From: Parvularcula mediterranea
GTDB lineage: Bacteria; Pseudomonadota; Alphaproteobacteria; Caulobacterales; Parvularculaceae
NCBI RefSeq assembly: GCF_013085255.1
Contig: NZ_JABFCX010000002.1
Span: forward strand, 734,501 to 798,500
DNA: 64,000 nt
Reading direction: 5' to 3'
Positions 7,011-16,188 of this stretch are shown one piece after another; within the stretch, counting starts at the first letter, position 1, and every line of letters begins with the position of its first letter. Both the position numbers and the translations under genes were made by a program. Under the pieces are notes generated by a model that worked only from the letters and a program-made list of their open reading frames with translations, had not been told where the DNA came from and did no database searches.

Positions 7011-9029
7011 GAGGTTGAAGCCGACAATTGCCTTGTAGTCCCGCGACCGCGCCTCGCGGAAGAGGACGTTCCCTTCCGTCCGGAACCCGTCATAGACCGT
7101 GCGCTCGAACCGTTCGTCCATGTCGAGAAGGTTCACGACATAGGCGCTGAGGTTCATCCCGAAGAAGTCCTTGTGGACGACATAGAACTCTGTCTGCGGC
7201 TGGCTGAAGCTCTGGAAGCTCGTCTGGAAGATCTGCTCACGGCCTTCGAACTCGAGGTGCGTGATGTCGAAGCCGTAGGCATAGTCGGTGTTCGGAATGT
7301 CGTGCCGGTAGTTCATGTTCACGAAGTACCGCAGATTGCCCGAAAACGGACGTGCTTCGCCGGTCAGGGGATCATCAAGTTCGGTAAAGTGGCGCTCCCC
7401 TGAGAAATCGACCCGGGCGCCAGTGATCCCGAACCTGTCGAGAAGCGTTGTCCCTTCCATCTCGAGAGACAGGCTCCGCGCCTCATCGATGTTGCCGATG
7501 GCCTCCTCGCCATCGACGAGGATGTTGTCGACCCGGTCCTCGATCAGGCGAACCCGTGTACGGAAGATGATCTTCTCTTCCTCGGCCCAGCGCTTCTCAA
7601 GCTCAAGCTCGCCTTCCCAGGCCTGCTGCGGGACAAGGTCAGTGTTGCCTGCCGAGGTTTGCTCATTATTGAGATCGAGGGAGCTGACGAATGCGAAGAA
7701 GTTGAGCTGGCCCACAGTCCTGTCGATCCGTGCACGGATATCGAACTTCTCATTGACCGGGTAGGCAAGGCTCACATAGCCCCTCGGCCTGAAGAAGCTG
7801 CGCGGCTCGCTCTCGACACCTGCGACCATCGACTGGATCTCGGAATACTCCGAGCCCACCGAGCCCTGGAAGGCGAGCTTGTCGAAGAACTTCCTGTTGT
7901 AGGTCAGCGAACTCTGGATCCGGTCTTCGGTGACCTCGACCGGGTCGAGATCGCTGACGTCGATCATACCCGCATCATTGGTCTCGAAGCTCGATTCCGT
8001 CTCCAGCGTGTTGAGCGCATATTCTGCGGCCAGTTCCCACGAACGCTCGTTCGGGCGCGCGATCACATACTCAAATCTGCCAATAGCTTCCGCTTCATCA
8101 GCTGTCTGAAAGAAGGTGTCGACGGGAAGGACCTCGTCCTCCTCGAAGGTCGTCAGGCGCGACTGGAACGGGCTATGCTCAAACCGGTAGTAGCCGATGA
8201 TCTTCGCATCGCCGGGGCCGATCGTCTTGGTGAAATCAGCGTTGATCGACGCGTTCCATTCGTCCTCAGCGTCTTCGCTGATCCGGACCACCCCGTCGGC
8301 GCGCTCCGAAATCTCCCGGCCGTCGAAGCTGAAAAGCGTTCCGTCCGCGTTGATATTGTATTTGAGACCAGAGGTTTGCCCGCCCGAGAGGCTCGCTTCG
8401 ATCGAGTGATTCTCACCGAAATACTGGCCATCCTCGTAGCGTTCTTCCGTGAACGTTCCATCTGGACCAAAGACATATTCAGGACCCCGGTGGCCGTTGC
8501 GGAAGGGGCTGTTGCTGACACCGACGGTGAACGACGTCCCGCCTGTCTCGCCGCTGATGGAGATCTCCGCATTGGCTATCCGCGGCGGCAGGCCATGCCT
8601 GAACTGAGGCGACCATCGCCAGTTGCCCTTGAGCTCTCCCCGCTCCACGATCACGTTCGCAACCTGACCCGTCAGGCCCGTCACACCGAGGCTAGCTGCA
8701 TCGACGATCTCGATACGGACAACCGAGCTCGCCGGCGTATTGCCGAGGATATCGAGGGCACCGGAGGTCTTCGAAGTGATACGCTCGCCGTTGATCAGGA
8801 CGTTCGTTCCGCCCTGTCCAAGGCCACGACCTCCCTGATTGTTCCTTACACTGAAGCCTGGTACACGCCGGAGCATATCGAGGGCCGTCTGCGGGTTGAA
8901 ACGTTCGAAGAAGGCAGGCTCATAGACCTCCGCTTCGGAGACCTCCACGGCTGCTTCCGTTTGAGCGAGGGTCATCGTCGGCAGCATCGCGAGCGATGCC
9001 GCCGCTGCAAGAGCGAGGCTTTTTTTCAA
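6996..9029 (-). CDS. TonB-dependent outer-membrane receptor 2 (paralogue of receptor 1)
   Basis: A roughly 677-residue receptor with the same plug signatures as the receptor at 4041-6098 (RRVPGFSVRNN, GLGQGGTNVLINGERI, VTGLTGQVANVIV) and a barrel ending in F. The open frame begins with an ATG at 9101, but that would put 24 residues ahead of an ordinary signal peptide, has no ribosome site, and would overlap the motif shared with receptor 1. I therefore prefer the TTG at 9029 (LKKSLALAAAASLAMLPTMTLAQ... is then the signal), with AGGGA nine bases upstream. The ligand is unknown. The two receptors flank nuoE and are convergent or divergent to their neighbours, so each is probably transcribed alone. 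Confidence 0.88.
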   Translation of the reverse strand: MKKSLALAAAASLAMLPTMTLAQTEAAVEVSEAEVYEPAFFERFNPQTALDMLRRVPGFSVRNNQGGRGLGQGGTNVLINGERITSKTSGALDILGNTPASSVVRIEIVDAASLGVTGLTGQVANVIVERGELKGNWRWSPQFRHGLPPRIANAEISISGETGGTSFTVGVSNSPFRNGHRGPEYVFGPDGTFTEERYEDGQYFGENHSIEASLSGGQTSGLKYNINADGTLFSFDGREISERADGVVRISEDAEDEWNASINADFTKTIGPGDAKIIGYYRFEHSPFQSRLTTFEEDEVLPVDTFFQTADEAEAIGRFEYVIARPNERSWELAAEYALNTLETESSFETNDAGMIDVSDLDPVEVTEDRIQSSLTYNRKFFDKLAFQGSVGSEYSEIQSMVAGVESEPRSFFRPRGYVSLAYPVNEKFDIRARIDRTVGQLNFFAFVSSLDLNNEQTSAGNTDLVPQQAWEGELELEKRWAEEEKIIFRTRVRLIEDRVDNILVDGEEAIGNIDEARSLSLEMEGTTLLDRFGITGARVDFSGERHFTELDDPLTGEARPFSGNLRYFVNMNYRHDIPNTDYAYGFDITHLEFEGREQIFQTSFQSFSQPQTEFYVVHKDFFGMNLSAYVVNLLDMDERFERTVYDGFRTEGNVLFREARSRDYKAIVGFNLEGTF

Positions 9030-9069
9030 TGTCTTGTTCCCTGCGAGCGGCAAGCTCCATCCCGTGGAA

Positions 9070-9098
9070 CTTACCGTTTTCCGATAAGCTGGAGGTAA
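9070..9098 (-). promoter_or_regulatory. Conserved upstream motif of TonB receptor 2
   Basis: On the minus strand it reads GTTACCTCCAGCTTATCGG then AAAACGGTAAG, matching the motif at 6131-6166 in front of receptor 1. It lies about 41 bases before the TTG start proposed here. Confidence 0.45.
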
Positions 9099-9102
9099 CA
9101 TC

Positions 9103-9118
9103 GCCTACACTTGTAGGC
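9103..9118. promoter_or_regulatory. Inverted repeat between TonB receptor 2 and the NTF2-like gene
   Basis: GCCTACA-CT-TGTAGGC is a perfect 7-2-7 inverted repeat in the divergent intergenic region, 74 bases upstream of the proposed receptor start. It is a candidate operator; no equivalent was found in front of receptor 1. Confidence 0.35.
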
Positions 9119-9268
9119 TACCCCTTGATCCGACGAAATGACTACAGATGTGGTCGAATGTGATGACAATTCTGTCATGTTCTAACAGCTGCTAAATGAC
9201 AGCTCGGACATGATGCGCCGCACTGTTCTTGGGGCATGCTCGTCAGCATGCAGCCGAAAGGAAGAGCC

Positions 9269-9688
9269 ATGCTCCGTGCCGCCGCCATTTCCGCCCTCCT
9301 CGCCATCTCCTCCGCCCACGCAGGGGACAAAACCAACGATGCCATCGCGGCAGCCGTGTTCGATTACTTCGACGGCCAGGGCGAGCGCAGCGCCGAGCGC
9401 CTGAACCGCGCTTTCTCAGCCGAGCATGCAAGAATGATCGGCGTCCTGAAGGATGACGGGGAAACGGTTGTCCGCACCTGGGAGATGGAGGACACCATCG
9501 CCAATTGGTCGAAGGGCGACCCCATCACCGATGAGCGGACAGGCAAGATCGTCTCGATGAATGTTGTCGACGACAGGCTCGCCGTGGTGCTCTTCGATTC
9601 CAATGGACGCTTTCTCGACGCACTGACCCTCGCCAAAGTCGGTGAGGACTGGAAGATCATGTCGAAGGTGTTCATCGTTCAGGAATGA
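9269..9688 (+). CDS. Secreted NTF2-like / lumazine-binding-type protein
   Basis: The 139-residue product has a signal peptide (MLRAAAISALLAISSAHA) and a fold-sized domain of the SnoaL/NTF2 type: AAAVFDYFDGQGERSAERLNR, then a series of beta strands (IVSMNVVDDRLAVVLFD, LTLAKVGEDWKIMSKVF). Members of this putative lumazine-binding family are small, often periplasmic, and mostly without known role. The ATG at 9269 is chosen over the upstream in-frame ATG at 9236 because AGGAAG precedes it and it starts the signal peptide. The stop overlaps the next start (ATGA), so the two genes are translationally coupled. Confidence 0.75.
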   Translation: MLRAAAISALLAISSAHAGDKTNDAIAAAVFDYFDGQGERSAERLNRAFSAEHARMIGVLKDDGETVVRTWEMEDTIANWSKGDPITDERTGKIVSMNVVDDRLAVVLFDSNGRFLDALTLAKVGEDWKIMSKVFIVQE

Positions 9689-10623
9689 ACAAGCTCCTCC
9701 CCGCCGCTCTCGCCCTCCTCACAAGCTTCGGCCTCGCCCACGCCGAGGAGGGCAAGCGCATCGCCATCACGTTCGATGACGCCCCGCGCTCGGACAGCAG
9801 GGTCATGACCGGCGATCAGCGGACGGAGCTCTTCCTGAGCTCGCTCGCCAAGGCTGAGATGCCGCCAGCCACGATCTTCGTCACCACCCGCGGGATCGAG
9901 CAGCTGGAGACAGGCCACGCACGGGTGAAGGCCTACGCTGATGCAGGCCATCTGATCGCCAACCACTCCCACAGCCACCCATGGCTGTCGCGCACGCCCC
10001 TCGAGACCTATCTCGCTGACCTCGACAAGGCGGAGGAGCTTCTGACGGGCTTCGCCAACCGCAGGGCCTGGTTCCGCTTTCCGTTCCTCGACGAAGAACG
10101 TCAGGACAAGGTCAAACGCGACGCCATGCGGAAGGCTCTCGCCGACCGCGGGCTCTTCTCCGGTTACGTCACCGTCGACACCTATGACTGGCACATGGAG
10201 AGCCGGTGGCAACAAGCTGTCCGGGATGGCCTGCCTGTCGACAAGGAAGCTCTGAAGGACGCCTATGTCGCGATGGTCGTCGAGGCGTCGGAGCACTACC
10301 ATCATCTCTCGGAGGAATGGCTGGACCGCCAGCCCGCTCACGTACTCCTCCTCCACGAGAACGACCTCGCGGCGAACTTCATTGACGAAGCGATCGACGC
10401 GCTCCGAGCCAAAGGCTGGGAAATCATCTCCGCGGACGAAGCCTATGCGGACCCGATCGCTACGAAGCTTCCCGATACGCTCTTCGCAGGGATGGGCCGC
10501 GTCTCCGCCCTCGCGTACGAACGAGGCGCAAGGGGTTCTGAGACCTTCGACCATTGGTCTGCGGATGAAGACGGAATAAACAACCGGCTTGCAGAGCTCG
10601 GTGCGATCCCGAAGCCTGACTAG
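9685..10623 (+). CDS. Secreted polysaccharide deacetylase family protein (NodB homology)
   Basis: A 312-residue protein with signal peptide (MNKLLPAALALLTSFGLAHA) and a NodB-type deacetylase fold. Motif 1 is AITFDDAPRSDS (catalytic/metal aspartates), motif 2 is NHSHSHPW with the metal-binding histidines, and RFPFLDE and LLLHEND are later family motifs. It should remove acetyl (or similar) groups from a cell-wall or exopolysaccharide substrate in the periplasm. It is coupled to the NTF2-like gene by a 4-base overlap and its stop overlaps that of the convergent exoD-like gene. An envelope-polysaccharide role fits the GT4 and exosortase genes further on. Confidence 0.88.
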   Translation: MNKLLPAALALLTSFGLAHAEEGKRIAITFDDAPRSDSRVMTGDQRTELFLSSLAKAEMPPATIFVTTRGIEQLETGHARVKAYADAGHLIANHSHSHPWLSRTPLETYLADLDKAEELLTGFANRRAWFRFPFLDEERQDKVKRDAMRKALADRGLFSGYVTVDTYDWHMESRWQQAVRDGLPVDKEALKDAYVAMVVEASEHYHHLSEEWLDRQPAHVLLLHENDLAANFIDEAIDALRAKGWEIISADEAYADPIATKLPDTLFAGMGRVSALAYERGARGSETFDHWSADEDGINNRLAELGAIPKPD

Positions 10624-11216
10624 ACGACGAGGAATATCCCGGCGGCTGCCAGCGCAACGCTCATGAACGCGATGGCCATGACCAGCCCGTCGCGGACCAG
10701 AAGCGCCAGCCCAAAGAGCGCAATCGCCGCCATCGGGATGGCGCTCGCAAACGGGATCAGCTCAAGCGGCGGAACCGTCAGGCAGAGGCAGATCACAAGA
10801 AACGCCGCAAGCTTGACCATCGGTGTACGAAGAAGATGCCGGAACCGCTCGCGGGTGTGCCGGTCGAGCCATTTGGCGAGCGGCCTGATCATCTGATCGG
10901 CCTTCTCGATCGCTGCGCCCTTGACCCGCCGCCTCTCGATGAACCCCGGCACCCAGATGTGCTCGCGCCCCGCCAGCATCTGCACCGCAGCCGTTAGCAC
11001 AATGAAGGCGAGGACCGTCGGCACACCCGGTATTCCGCCCACAGGCGAGAGCTCGATCAGCGCCGGGACCAGGAGGAACGGCCCGTAACTGCGGTTGCCA
11101 ATCGAATCGAGGATCGTGCCCACGGACACCTTGCCAGACCCCGCAGCGTTCTCACGCCGGACAGCCTCATCCAGCGTGTCGAGGAGGCCGGTGACGGAGC
11201 TCGTGGTCTCGGACAT
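10620..11216 (-). CDS. ExoD family membrane protein
   Basis: The 198-residue sequence matches the ExoD family: SVGTILDSIGNRSYGPFLLVPALIELSPVGGIPGVP near residues 28-65, then four to five hydrophobic segments and RRVKGAAIEKADQMIRPLAKWLD in a cytoplasmic loop. In Sinorhizobium, exoD affects exopolysaccharide production and nodule invasion, but the biochemical function of the family is not settled. It converges with the deacetylase gene. Confidence in the family is high and in the role low. Confidence 0.85.
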   Translation of the reverse strand: MSETTSSVTGLLDTLDEAVRRENAAGSGKVSVGTILDSIGNRSYGPFLLVPALIELSPVGGIPGVPTVLAFIVLTAAVQMLAGREHIWVPGFIERRRVKGAAIEKADQMIRPLAKWLDRHTRERFRHLLRTPMVKLAAFLVICLCLTVPPLELIPFASAIPMAAIALFGLALLVRDGLVMAIAFMSVALAAAGIFLVV

Positions 11217-11263
11217 GGGGAGAAAACAGGCGCCCCATGCCGCTGGTTCCCTTCAACCCCCCG

Positions 11264-12424
11264 TCAGGTCGCGGGCGCCTCACGGAAGCCCCAATTGAGC
11301 TTGCTCTCGTCGCCGTCCGCAAAGGTCGCGCACCATGCCCGGACCCTTGGGTTCATCACCGCGAACCAGACCGGCGGGACCAGGGCCATGGTGATGCAGC
11401 CGGGATAGCCCGAGGGAAGCCTTGGCAGCTCATCGAAGTTGCGCAGGCACTGGTAGGGCCGGGCCGGGTTCGCATGGTGATCGGAATGGCGCTGCAGGTT
11501 GATGGTCACGATGTTGGAGACGACATGGTTCGTGTTCCAACTATGGTAGGGCTTGCACGGCTCATAACGCCCGTTCGGCAGCTTCTCCCGCTTCAACCCA
11601 TAGTGCTCGATGTAGTTGACCACCGTGAGGGCGAACCAGCCAAGATAGTGGTGGAGCACGATGAACGGCAGCGCGACCCAACCGAGCCAGGCAATCATCG
11701 CCGCGGCGAAGACCAGCGTCACCGCATAGCTCTGCAAGATCTCGTTGTGGTGAGAAAAAACAGGCAGCTTCTTGTTCCGCAGGCGCTTGGCCTCATGCAT
11801 CCACCCCCGCCGGAAGGCCCCGATAATGTCGCGAAACATGAAGCCGTAGACCGTCTCGTTCATCCGGGCTGACGCGCAGTCTTCGGGCGTGGCCACATGC
11901 ACATGGTGCCCGCGATTATGCTCGATACAAAAATGTCCGTACCCGATGATCGACAGGGCGAACTTCGCCATCTGCCGGTCGAGATTGTTCGTACGGTGAC
12001 CAAGCTCATGGGCATAGACGAGGACCTGACCTGCACCAAGGCCGAAGGAGAACATGAACGGAATTGCCGCCCAGAGCGGAAGCCCATCGACCAGCAGCAT
12101 GATACCGAGGGCGAAGTTCAGCAGATAGACCGGAAGGATCGCAAAGATAAGGTTCGTATAGAAACGGTCTGCCTCAAGCCGCTTGTACTCGTCCTCAGGC
12201 GGAACGGTCTCATCCTCCCCGATCAGGAAGTCGAGGATCGGGATGATGACATAGAACCAGATCGCTGGAAGGAGGGTCACCCAGGCCGCACCGCCCAGCG
12301 CATGGTAGAGCGCCACCGTCAGGGTCACGGCAAAGGCATGGGGCACGCCGAACAGGAACAGGAACCGCCGGGGCGCCCTCACCTGGAGAGGCTTGCGAAC
12401 AGCATTGGCGACAGTCGAGCTCAT
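11264..12424 (-). CDS. alkB: Alkane 1-monooxygenase (AlkB-type membrane di-iron hydroxylase)
   Basis: A 386-residue inner-membrane enzyme that hydroxylates the terminal carbon of n-alkanes using rubredoxin-delivered electrons. All histidine boxes are present: HELGH (139-143), EHNRGHH (168-174), NYIEHYG (270-276) and LQRHSDHHANP (310-320). Six hydrophobic segments surround them. It has no fused rubredoxin domain, and no rubredoxin or rubredoxin reductase gene is in the window, so electron partners must be encoded elsewhere. The ribosome site AGGAGG precedes the ATG. Neighbouring genes do not form an alkane operon, although beta-oxidation-type genes lie within 25 kb. Confidence 0.93.
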   Translation of the reverse strand: MSSTVANAVRKPLQVRAPRRFLFLFGVPHAFAVTLTVALYHALGGAAWVTLLPAIWFYVIIPILDFLIGEDETVPPEDEYKRLEADRFYTNLIFAILPVYLLNFALGIMLLVDGLPLWAAIPFMFSFGLGAGQVLVYAHELGHRTNNLDRQMAKFALSIIGYGHFCIEHNRGHHVHVATPEDCASARMNETVYGFMFRDIIGAFRRGWMHEAKRLRNKKLPVFSHHNEILQSYAVTLVFAAAMIAWLGWVALPFIVLHHYLGWFALTVVNYIEHYGLKREKLPNGRYEPCKPYHSWNTNHVVSNIVTINLQRHSDHHANPARPYQCLRNFDELPRLPSGYPGCITMALVPPVWFAVMNPRVRAWCATFADGDESKLNWGFREAPAT

Positions 12425-12536
12425 GGCGGTCCTCCTTATCGAACCTCCCTCAATCTAGTGGAGGAACCTTTCCGCCTCCATCCATCTCATCATTCGCTGG
12501 CACGAACATTATTATGCCCGCCGCCCTGCCTTGACT

Positions 12537-13457
12537 TCAGGAAGACGCGCAGGACCTGATCGCCGCGGCCGTCTGGCTCGCACCGATCTCCCGGGCAGCT
12601 TCCACGGGCCTGTCGGTCGCGATCACGTCGAGCCCTGCATCCTCGAGCCCGGCGTAAAGCCCGCGCTCGCCAGCCGCCGCGCGGCGGTCGAGCCTGCCGA
12701 TGGCGCCGCCCGAGGTGCTGACGTCCTTCTCGCCTAGGACGCGGTAGAGGGCAGCATTGGGGTTCTCGATCAGCCCGGTCCACGCAACGAGCCTTCCCTT
12801 GGGCAGGCCCCGCCGCTCAAGGTCGGCAAGGTGCGCAGAGTTGTCGACCGACGCGATGACCGAGAGGAGCGGCGAAGCCTGCGCCGCAATGATTGCGCCA
12901 TTGTCGGAATAGGTGATGATCGCCGCATGGCCCTCGGCACCCTTGGCCACCACGGCCCGCGCGACTTTCCTGAGAGAGACGCCCCGCTTGACGTCGAGCT
13001 GCAGGATCGTCTTGCCGCGCATCGCGTCCAGCGCCTCATCGAGGGTCGGGATCCGGAACTCGGTGAGCCTGCCGTCCTTATCCTTGAGGCGGAGCGCCTT
13101 CACTTCCTCCAGCGTCAGATCCGAGATGTCTCCCGACCCATCACTTGTCCGGTCCACCGTCTCATCGTGGAGGAGGACCAGCACCCCGTCGGAGGTTTCG
13201 CGGACGTCGGTCTCGATGAGCGCAGGGACCCGGGACAGGGTCCGCTCGAAGGTCTCGATGGCGTTCTCAGGAAATCCCGGAGCTGGCCCGCCCCGGTGCG
13301 CGCTGACGATGGCTTCCTTGCCCTCGAGGCACGAAAGGAATGCTGCGGCGGTGACGTCGGTGGTAATCGGGGCCGTCGGCTCGCCATTCCCGGCGTCCTC
13401 GGCACAGCCAATCAGCGAGAGTGCGGCGGCGGCTCCGGCCAAGCTCTTGAGTGTCAT
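12537..13457 (-). CDS. Glycerophosphodiester phosphodiesterase family lipoprotein
   Basis: The 306-residue protein starts with a lipoprotein signal (lipobox LIGC at about residues 15-18) and contains the GDPD motifs: SAHRGGPAPGFPENAIETF with the catalytic histidine and metal glutamate, ETDVRETSDGVLVLLHDETVDRTSDG, and LQLDVKRG. It should hydrolyse glycerophosphodiesters to glycerol 3-phosphate and an alcohol, outside the cytoplasm. It lies downstream of nothing obvious on its strand: its start faces nuoF across a 170-bp divergent gap, and alkB starts 112 bp beyond its stop. Substrate range cannot be told from sequence. Confidence 0.88.
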   Translation of the reverse strand: MTLKSLAGAAAALSLIGCAEDAGNGEPTAPITTDVTAAAFLSCLEGKEAIVSAHRGGPAPGFPENAIETFERTLSRVPALIETDVRETSDGVLVLLHDETVDRTSDGSGDISDLTLEEVKALRLKDKDGRLTEFRIPTLDEALDAMRGKTILQLDVKRGVSLRKVARAVVAKGAEGHAAIITYSDNGAIIAAQASPLLSVIASVDNSAHLADLERRGLPKGRLVAWTGLIENPNAALYRVLGEKDVSTSGGAIGRLDRRAAAGERGLYAGLEDAGLDVIATDRPVEAAREIGASQTAAAIRSCASS

Positions 13458-13627
13458 ATTCGCTCCCCAGCAATGCCCCTAGGCTTCGACGGGGCGCGAT
13501 TAAGCAAATTTGATTGAATGGCGCCAGCAACTCCTGATCGTCGGCGCGTCAGAACGCAGCCTTGCGCCCGGCTCGCCTTCGCCGTAGCTGCAGCCGGTAC
13601 GCATTCACTGAGGTGACGGGCACCACC

Positions 13628-14932
13628 ATGCTCCAGGACAAAGACCGCATTTTCCAGAACCTTTACGGCCTCCAGGACCCCTTCCTCGAAGGGGCCAAGA
13701 AGCGCGGCGCGTGGAACGCGACGAAGCAGATGCTGGACCAGGGACCTGAGTGGATCATCGACCAGGTCAAGGAATCGGGTCTCCGCGGCCGCGGAGGTGC
13801 TGGCTTCTCCACCGGCCTCAAATGGTCGTTCATGCCGAAGGAAGTGAAGGACCGCCCTCACTACCTCGTCGTGAACGCCGACGAATCAGAGCCCGGCACC
13901 TGCAAGGACCGCGAGATCATGCGGCACGATCCGCACCTCTTCATCGAGGGCTGCCTCGTCGCCTCTTTCGCGATGAAGGCGCACGCCTGCTACATCTACA
14001 TCCGCGGTGAATACATCCACGAGCGCGAGCAGCTCCAAAAGGCCATCGACGAAGCCTACGCCGCGAACCTCGTCGGCAAGGACAACATCCACGGCTGGCC
14101 GTTCGACATCTACATCCACCACGGCGCAGGCGCTTACATCTGCGGCGAGGAAACGGCGCTTCTTGAAAGCCTCGAAGGCAAGAAAGGCCAGCCGCGCCTC
14201 AAGCCGCCCTTCCCCGCAGGCGCTGGCCTCTACGGCTGCCCGACCACGGTGAACAATGTGGAGTCGATCGCGGTCGTCCCGACGATCCTCCGCCGCGGCG
14301 CTGACTGGTTCAAAGGCTTCGGCCGCCCGAATAATCACGGCACGAAGCTTTTCTGCATCTCCGGCCACGTCAACAAGCCGTGCAACGTCGAAGAAGAGAT
14401 GTCGATCCCGCTCAAGACCCTGCTCGAGCGCCATTGCGGCGGCGTGCGCGGCGGCTGGGACAACCTCAAGGCTGTGATCCCCGGCGGATCGTCCGTGCGC
14501 TGTCTTCCCAAGGATATCTGCGACGATGTCCTGATGGATTTCGACGCCCTGCGTGAGCACCAGTCAGGCCTTGGCACCGCGGCGGTCATCGTCATGGACA
14601 AGTCCACGGACATGGTCAAAGCGATCGCCCGCATCGCCTACTTCTACAAGCACGAGAGCTGCGGCCAGTGCACACCGTGCCGTGAAGGTACCGGCTGGAT
14701 GTGGCGTGTGCTGACGAGGATGGAGCGCGGCGAGGCCGAGATGTCCGAGATCGACAAGCTCCTCGACGTGGCTGGCCAGATCGAAGGGCACACCATCTGC
14801 GCCCTTGGCGACGCAGCCGCATGGCCGGTGCAGGGCCTGATCCAGCACTTCCGCCATGAGATCGAAGAGAAGATCACCAACTACCGCCGCGCACCGGGCC
14901 ACGTGGCCGTGCCGTATATGGCCGCTGAGTAA
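13628..14932 (+). CDS. nuoF: NADH-quinone oxidoreductase subunit F (51 kDa, FMN/NADH-binding)
   Basis: A 434-residue subunit that binds NADH and FMN and carries the N3 4Fe-4S cluster. The glycine-rich nucleotide motif [10 protein letters not shown] is at residues 51-60 and the FMN/NADH segment [14 protein letters not shown] follows. The cluster ligands are C345, C348 and C351 (CGQCTPC) with C391 in GHTICALGD. The ATG at 13628 is used, not the upstream in-frame codon at 13562: it gives the standard N-terminus ([14 protein letters not shown]) and follows GAGGTGA. nuoE and nuoG are on the same strand but separated by unrelated genes. Confidence 0.96.
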   Translation: MLQDKDRIFQNLYGLQDPFLEGAKKRGAWNATKQMLDQGPEWIIDQVKESGLRGRGGAGFSTGLKWSFMPKEVKDRPHYLVVNADESEPGTCKDREIMRHDPHLFIEGCLVASFAMKAHACYIYIRGEYIHEREQLQKAIDEAYAANLVGKDNIHGWPFDIYIHHGAGAYICGEETALLESLEGKKGQPRLKPPFPAGAGLYGCPTTVNNVESIAVVPTILRRGADWFKGFGRPNNHGTKLFCISGHVNKPCNVEEEMSIPLKTLLERHCGGVRGGWDNLKAVIPGGSSVRCLPKDICDDVLMDFDALREHQSGLGTAAVIVMDKSTDMVKAIARIAYFYKHESCGQCTPCREGTGWMWRVLTRMERGEAEMSEIDKLLDVAGQIEGHTICALGDAAAWPVQGLIQHFRHEIEEKITNYRRAPGHVAVPYMAAE

Positions 14933-14945
14933 CGCGAACACGCGA

Positions 14946-14967
14946 AAGTCCTACTTTGCTAGGACTT
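14946..14967. terminator. Possible terminator hairpin after nuoF
   Basis: An 8-bp stem AAGTCCTA / TAGGACTT with a 6-base loop lies over the convergent stop of the glycosyltransferase. It lacks a U-run, so it is only a candidate. Confidence 0.35.
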
Positions 14968-16171
14968 CCCCGTAGAGGGCGAGCATCCGCTCGCCCTTCA
15001 TCTTCCAGGCAAAATGTTCCTCGACGCGCTGGCGTCCCGCCTCGCCCATGGCGCGCATCCGCTCCATGTCCGAGCCTAAAGAGCGCATCGCCTCGGCAAG
15101 ATCATCCCTGAACTGATCACGTGACGTTGGCGGCACGAGGATGCCTGTCTCAGGCCTGACGTAATCTGCAGGCCCGCCCCAGTCCGAAGCGATCACGGCG
15201 CGCCTCAGCGCCATCGCTTCGAGGACAACAGCGCCGCCGCACTCGTAGACCGAGGGCAATGCGAGGCAGTGCGCCTCGGCCATCTCCCGCACAACGTCAG
15301 CCTGCGGAATAGCACCCAGGAACCTGACCCTGCCGCCAAGCCCAAGCTCGCCAGCCAGCTTCTGCCAAGCGGCCCGCTCGACCCCGTCACCGCAAATCGT
15401 GAGGGTCTCATCGCCACCAAGTTGCGCAAACGCCTCGAGAAGAATGTCGAGTGCCTTCCAGTTGACGAGACGCCCAACAAAAATGAACCGCGCAGGACCG
15501 TCAGCCATCGGACGTTCATCCTGCCACAGGGAGAGGTCAACACCGTTCTCGACGAACTCCACGACCCGCGAAGCATCAACGCCGTCAGGCAACCCCGCAG
15601 CCGTCCGCTCATTCGAGACCAGCACTCGCGCAGCCTTCGGCTTCCCGCCGAACACGGAATGCATGGGCGCAGACAGCTTCCGCGCCAAGCCCTCGGCTTC
15701 CTCGGAGGCATCGCCATAGCTCGTCGCAAAGCCGTCAGGGAACGTCATGTTCCCGTTGAGGGGGCCGATCACAACAGGGATCCTCGGGTGGGTCACAGGC
15801 GAGGGCAGCCTCGGCGAGACAGGGATCACCTGATGGATCAGGTCGATGCCGTCGCGGTCTGCGATCTTCCGCGCCTCTTTCCCAAGGCGGATCATCGAGG
15901 TCAGCTGCAGGGAGAACCCACCAAGCCGCCAGGCGATGCCCTTCGACTTCTGCCGGAACTTCCAGATCTCACGCTCGGCTCCGGAGTCCTCGATGTAGTG
16001 GACAGGCATGCCAGCGAAGGCGCTCGCGTCGATCTCTTCCTTGCACCTGACATGGGTCAGGAGCCGCGCATCGACGCCGAGGGCGCGAAGCTCCCGCAGC
16101 CAGTGGAGGGGCAGGATCGCCTCTCCACCCATCCGCGCCGAAGCGTTGGGCGCAACGAGCAGGACGCGCAT
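14951..16171 (-). CDS. Glycosyltransferase family 4 protein
   Basis: A 406-residue GT-B fold enzyme. The N-terminal domain opens MRVLLVAPNASARMGGEAILPL (acceptor side); the C-terminal nucleotide-sugar domain contains ARFIFVGRLVNWKALDILLEAF, LTICGDGVERAAW and the E-x7-E element in PSVYECGGAVVLEAMALRRAV. There is no signal peptide or membrane segment, so it is cytoplasmic or peripheral. It follows the exosortase gene on the same strand with a 17-bp gap, suggesting an operon. Glycosyltransferases commonly travel with exosortases in exopolysaccharide loci, which supports a role in an extracellular polysaccharide; donor and acceptor are not predictable. Confidence 0.88.
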   Translation of the reverse strand: MRVLLVAPNASARMGGEAILPLHWLRELRALGVDARLLTHVRCKEEIDASAFAGMPVHYIEDSGAEREIWKFRQKSKGIAWRLGGFSLQLTSMIRLGKEARKIADRDGIDLIHQVIPVSPRLPSPVTHPRIPVVIGPLNGNMTFPDGFATSYGDASEEAEGLARKLSAPMHSVFGGKPKAARVLVSNERTAAGLPDGVDASRVVEFVENGVDLSLWQDERPMADGPARFIFVGRLVNWKALDILLEAFAQLGGDETLTICGDGVERAAWQKLAGELGLGGRVRFLGAIPQADVVREMAEAHCLALPSVYECGGAVVLEAMALRRAVIASDWGGPADYVRPETGILVPPTSRDQFRDDLAEAMRSLGSDMERMRAMGEAGRQRVEEHFAWKMKGERMLALYGEVLAK

Positions 16172-16188
16172 GGCCGAACCCTCCGCCG

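Noticed and set aside
7659-9098. A 479-codon open frame antisense to TonB receptor 2
   Set aside because: It is the complement frame of a recognisable receptor and shows no motif of its own.
8999-9101. ATG 9101 as the start of TonB receptor 2
   Set aside because: It lacks a ribosome site, places 24 extra residues before the signal peptide, and overlaps the upstream motif shared with receptor 1.
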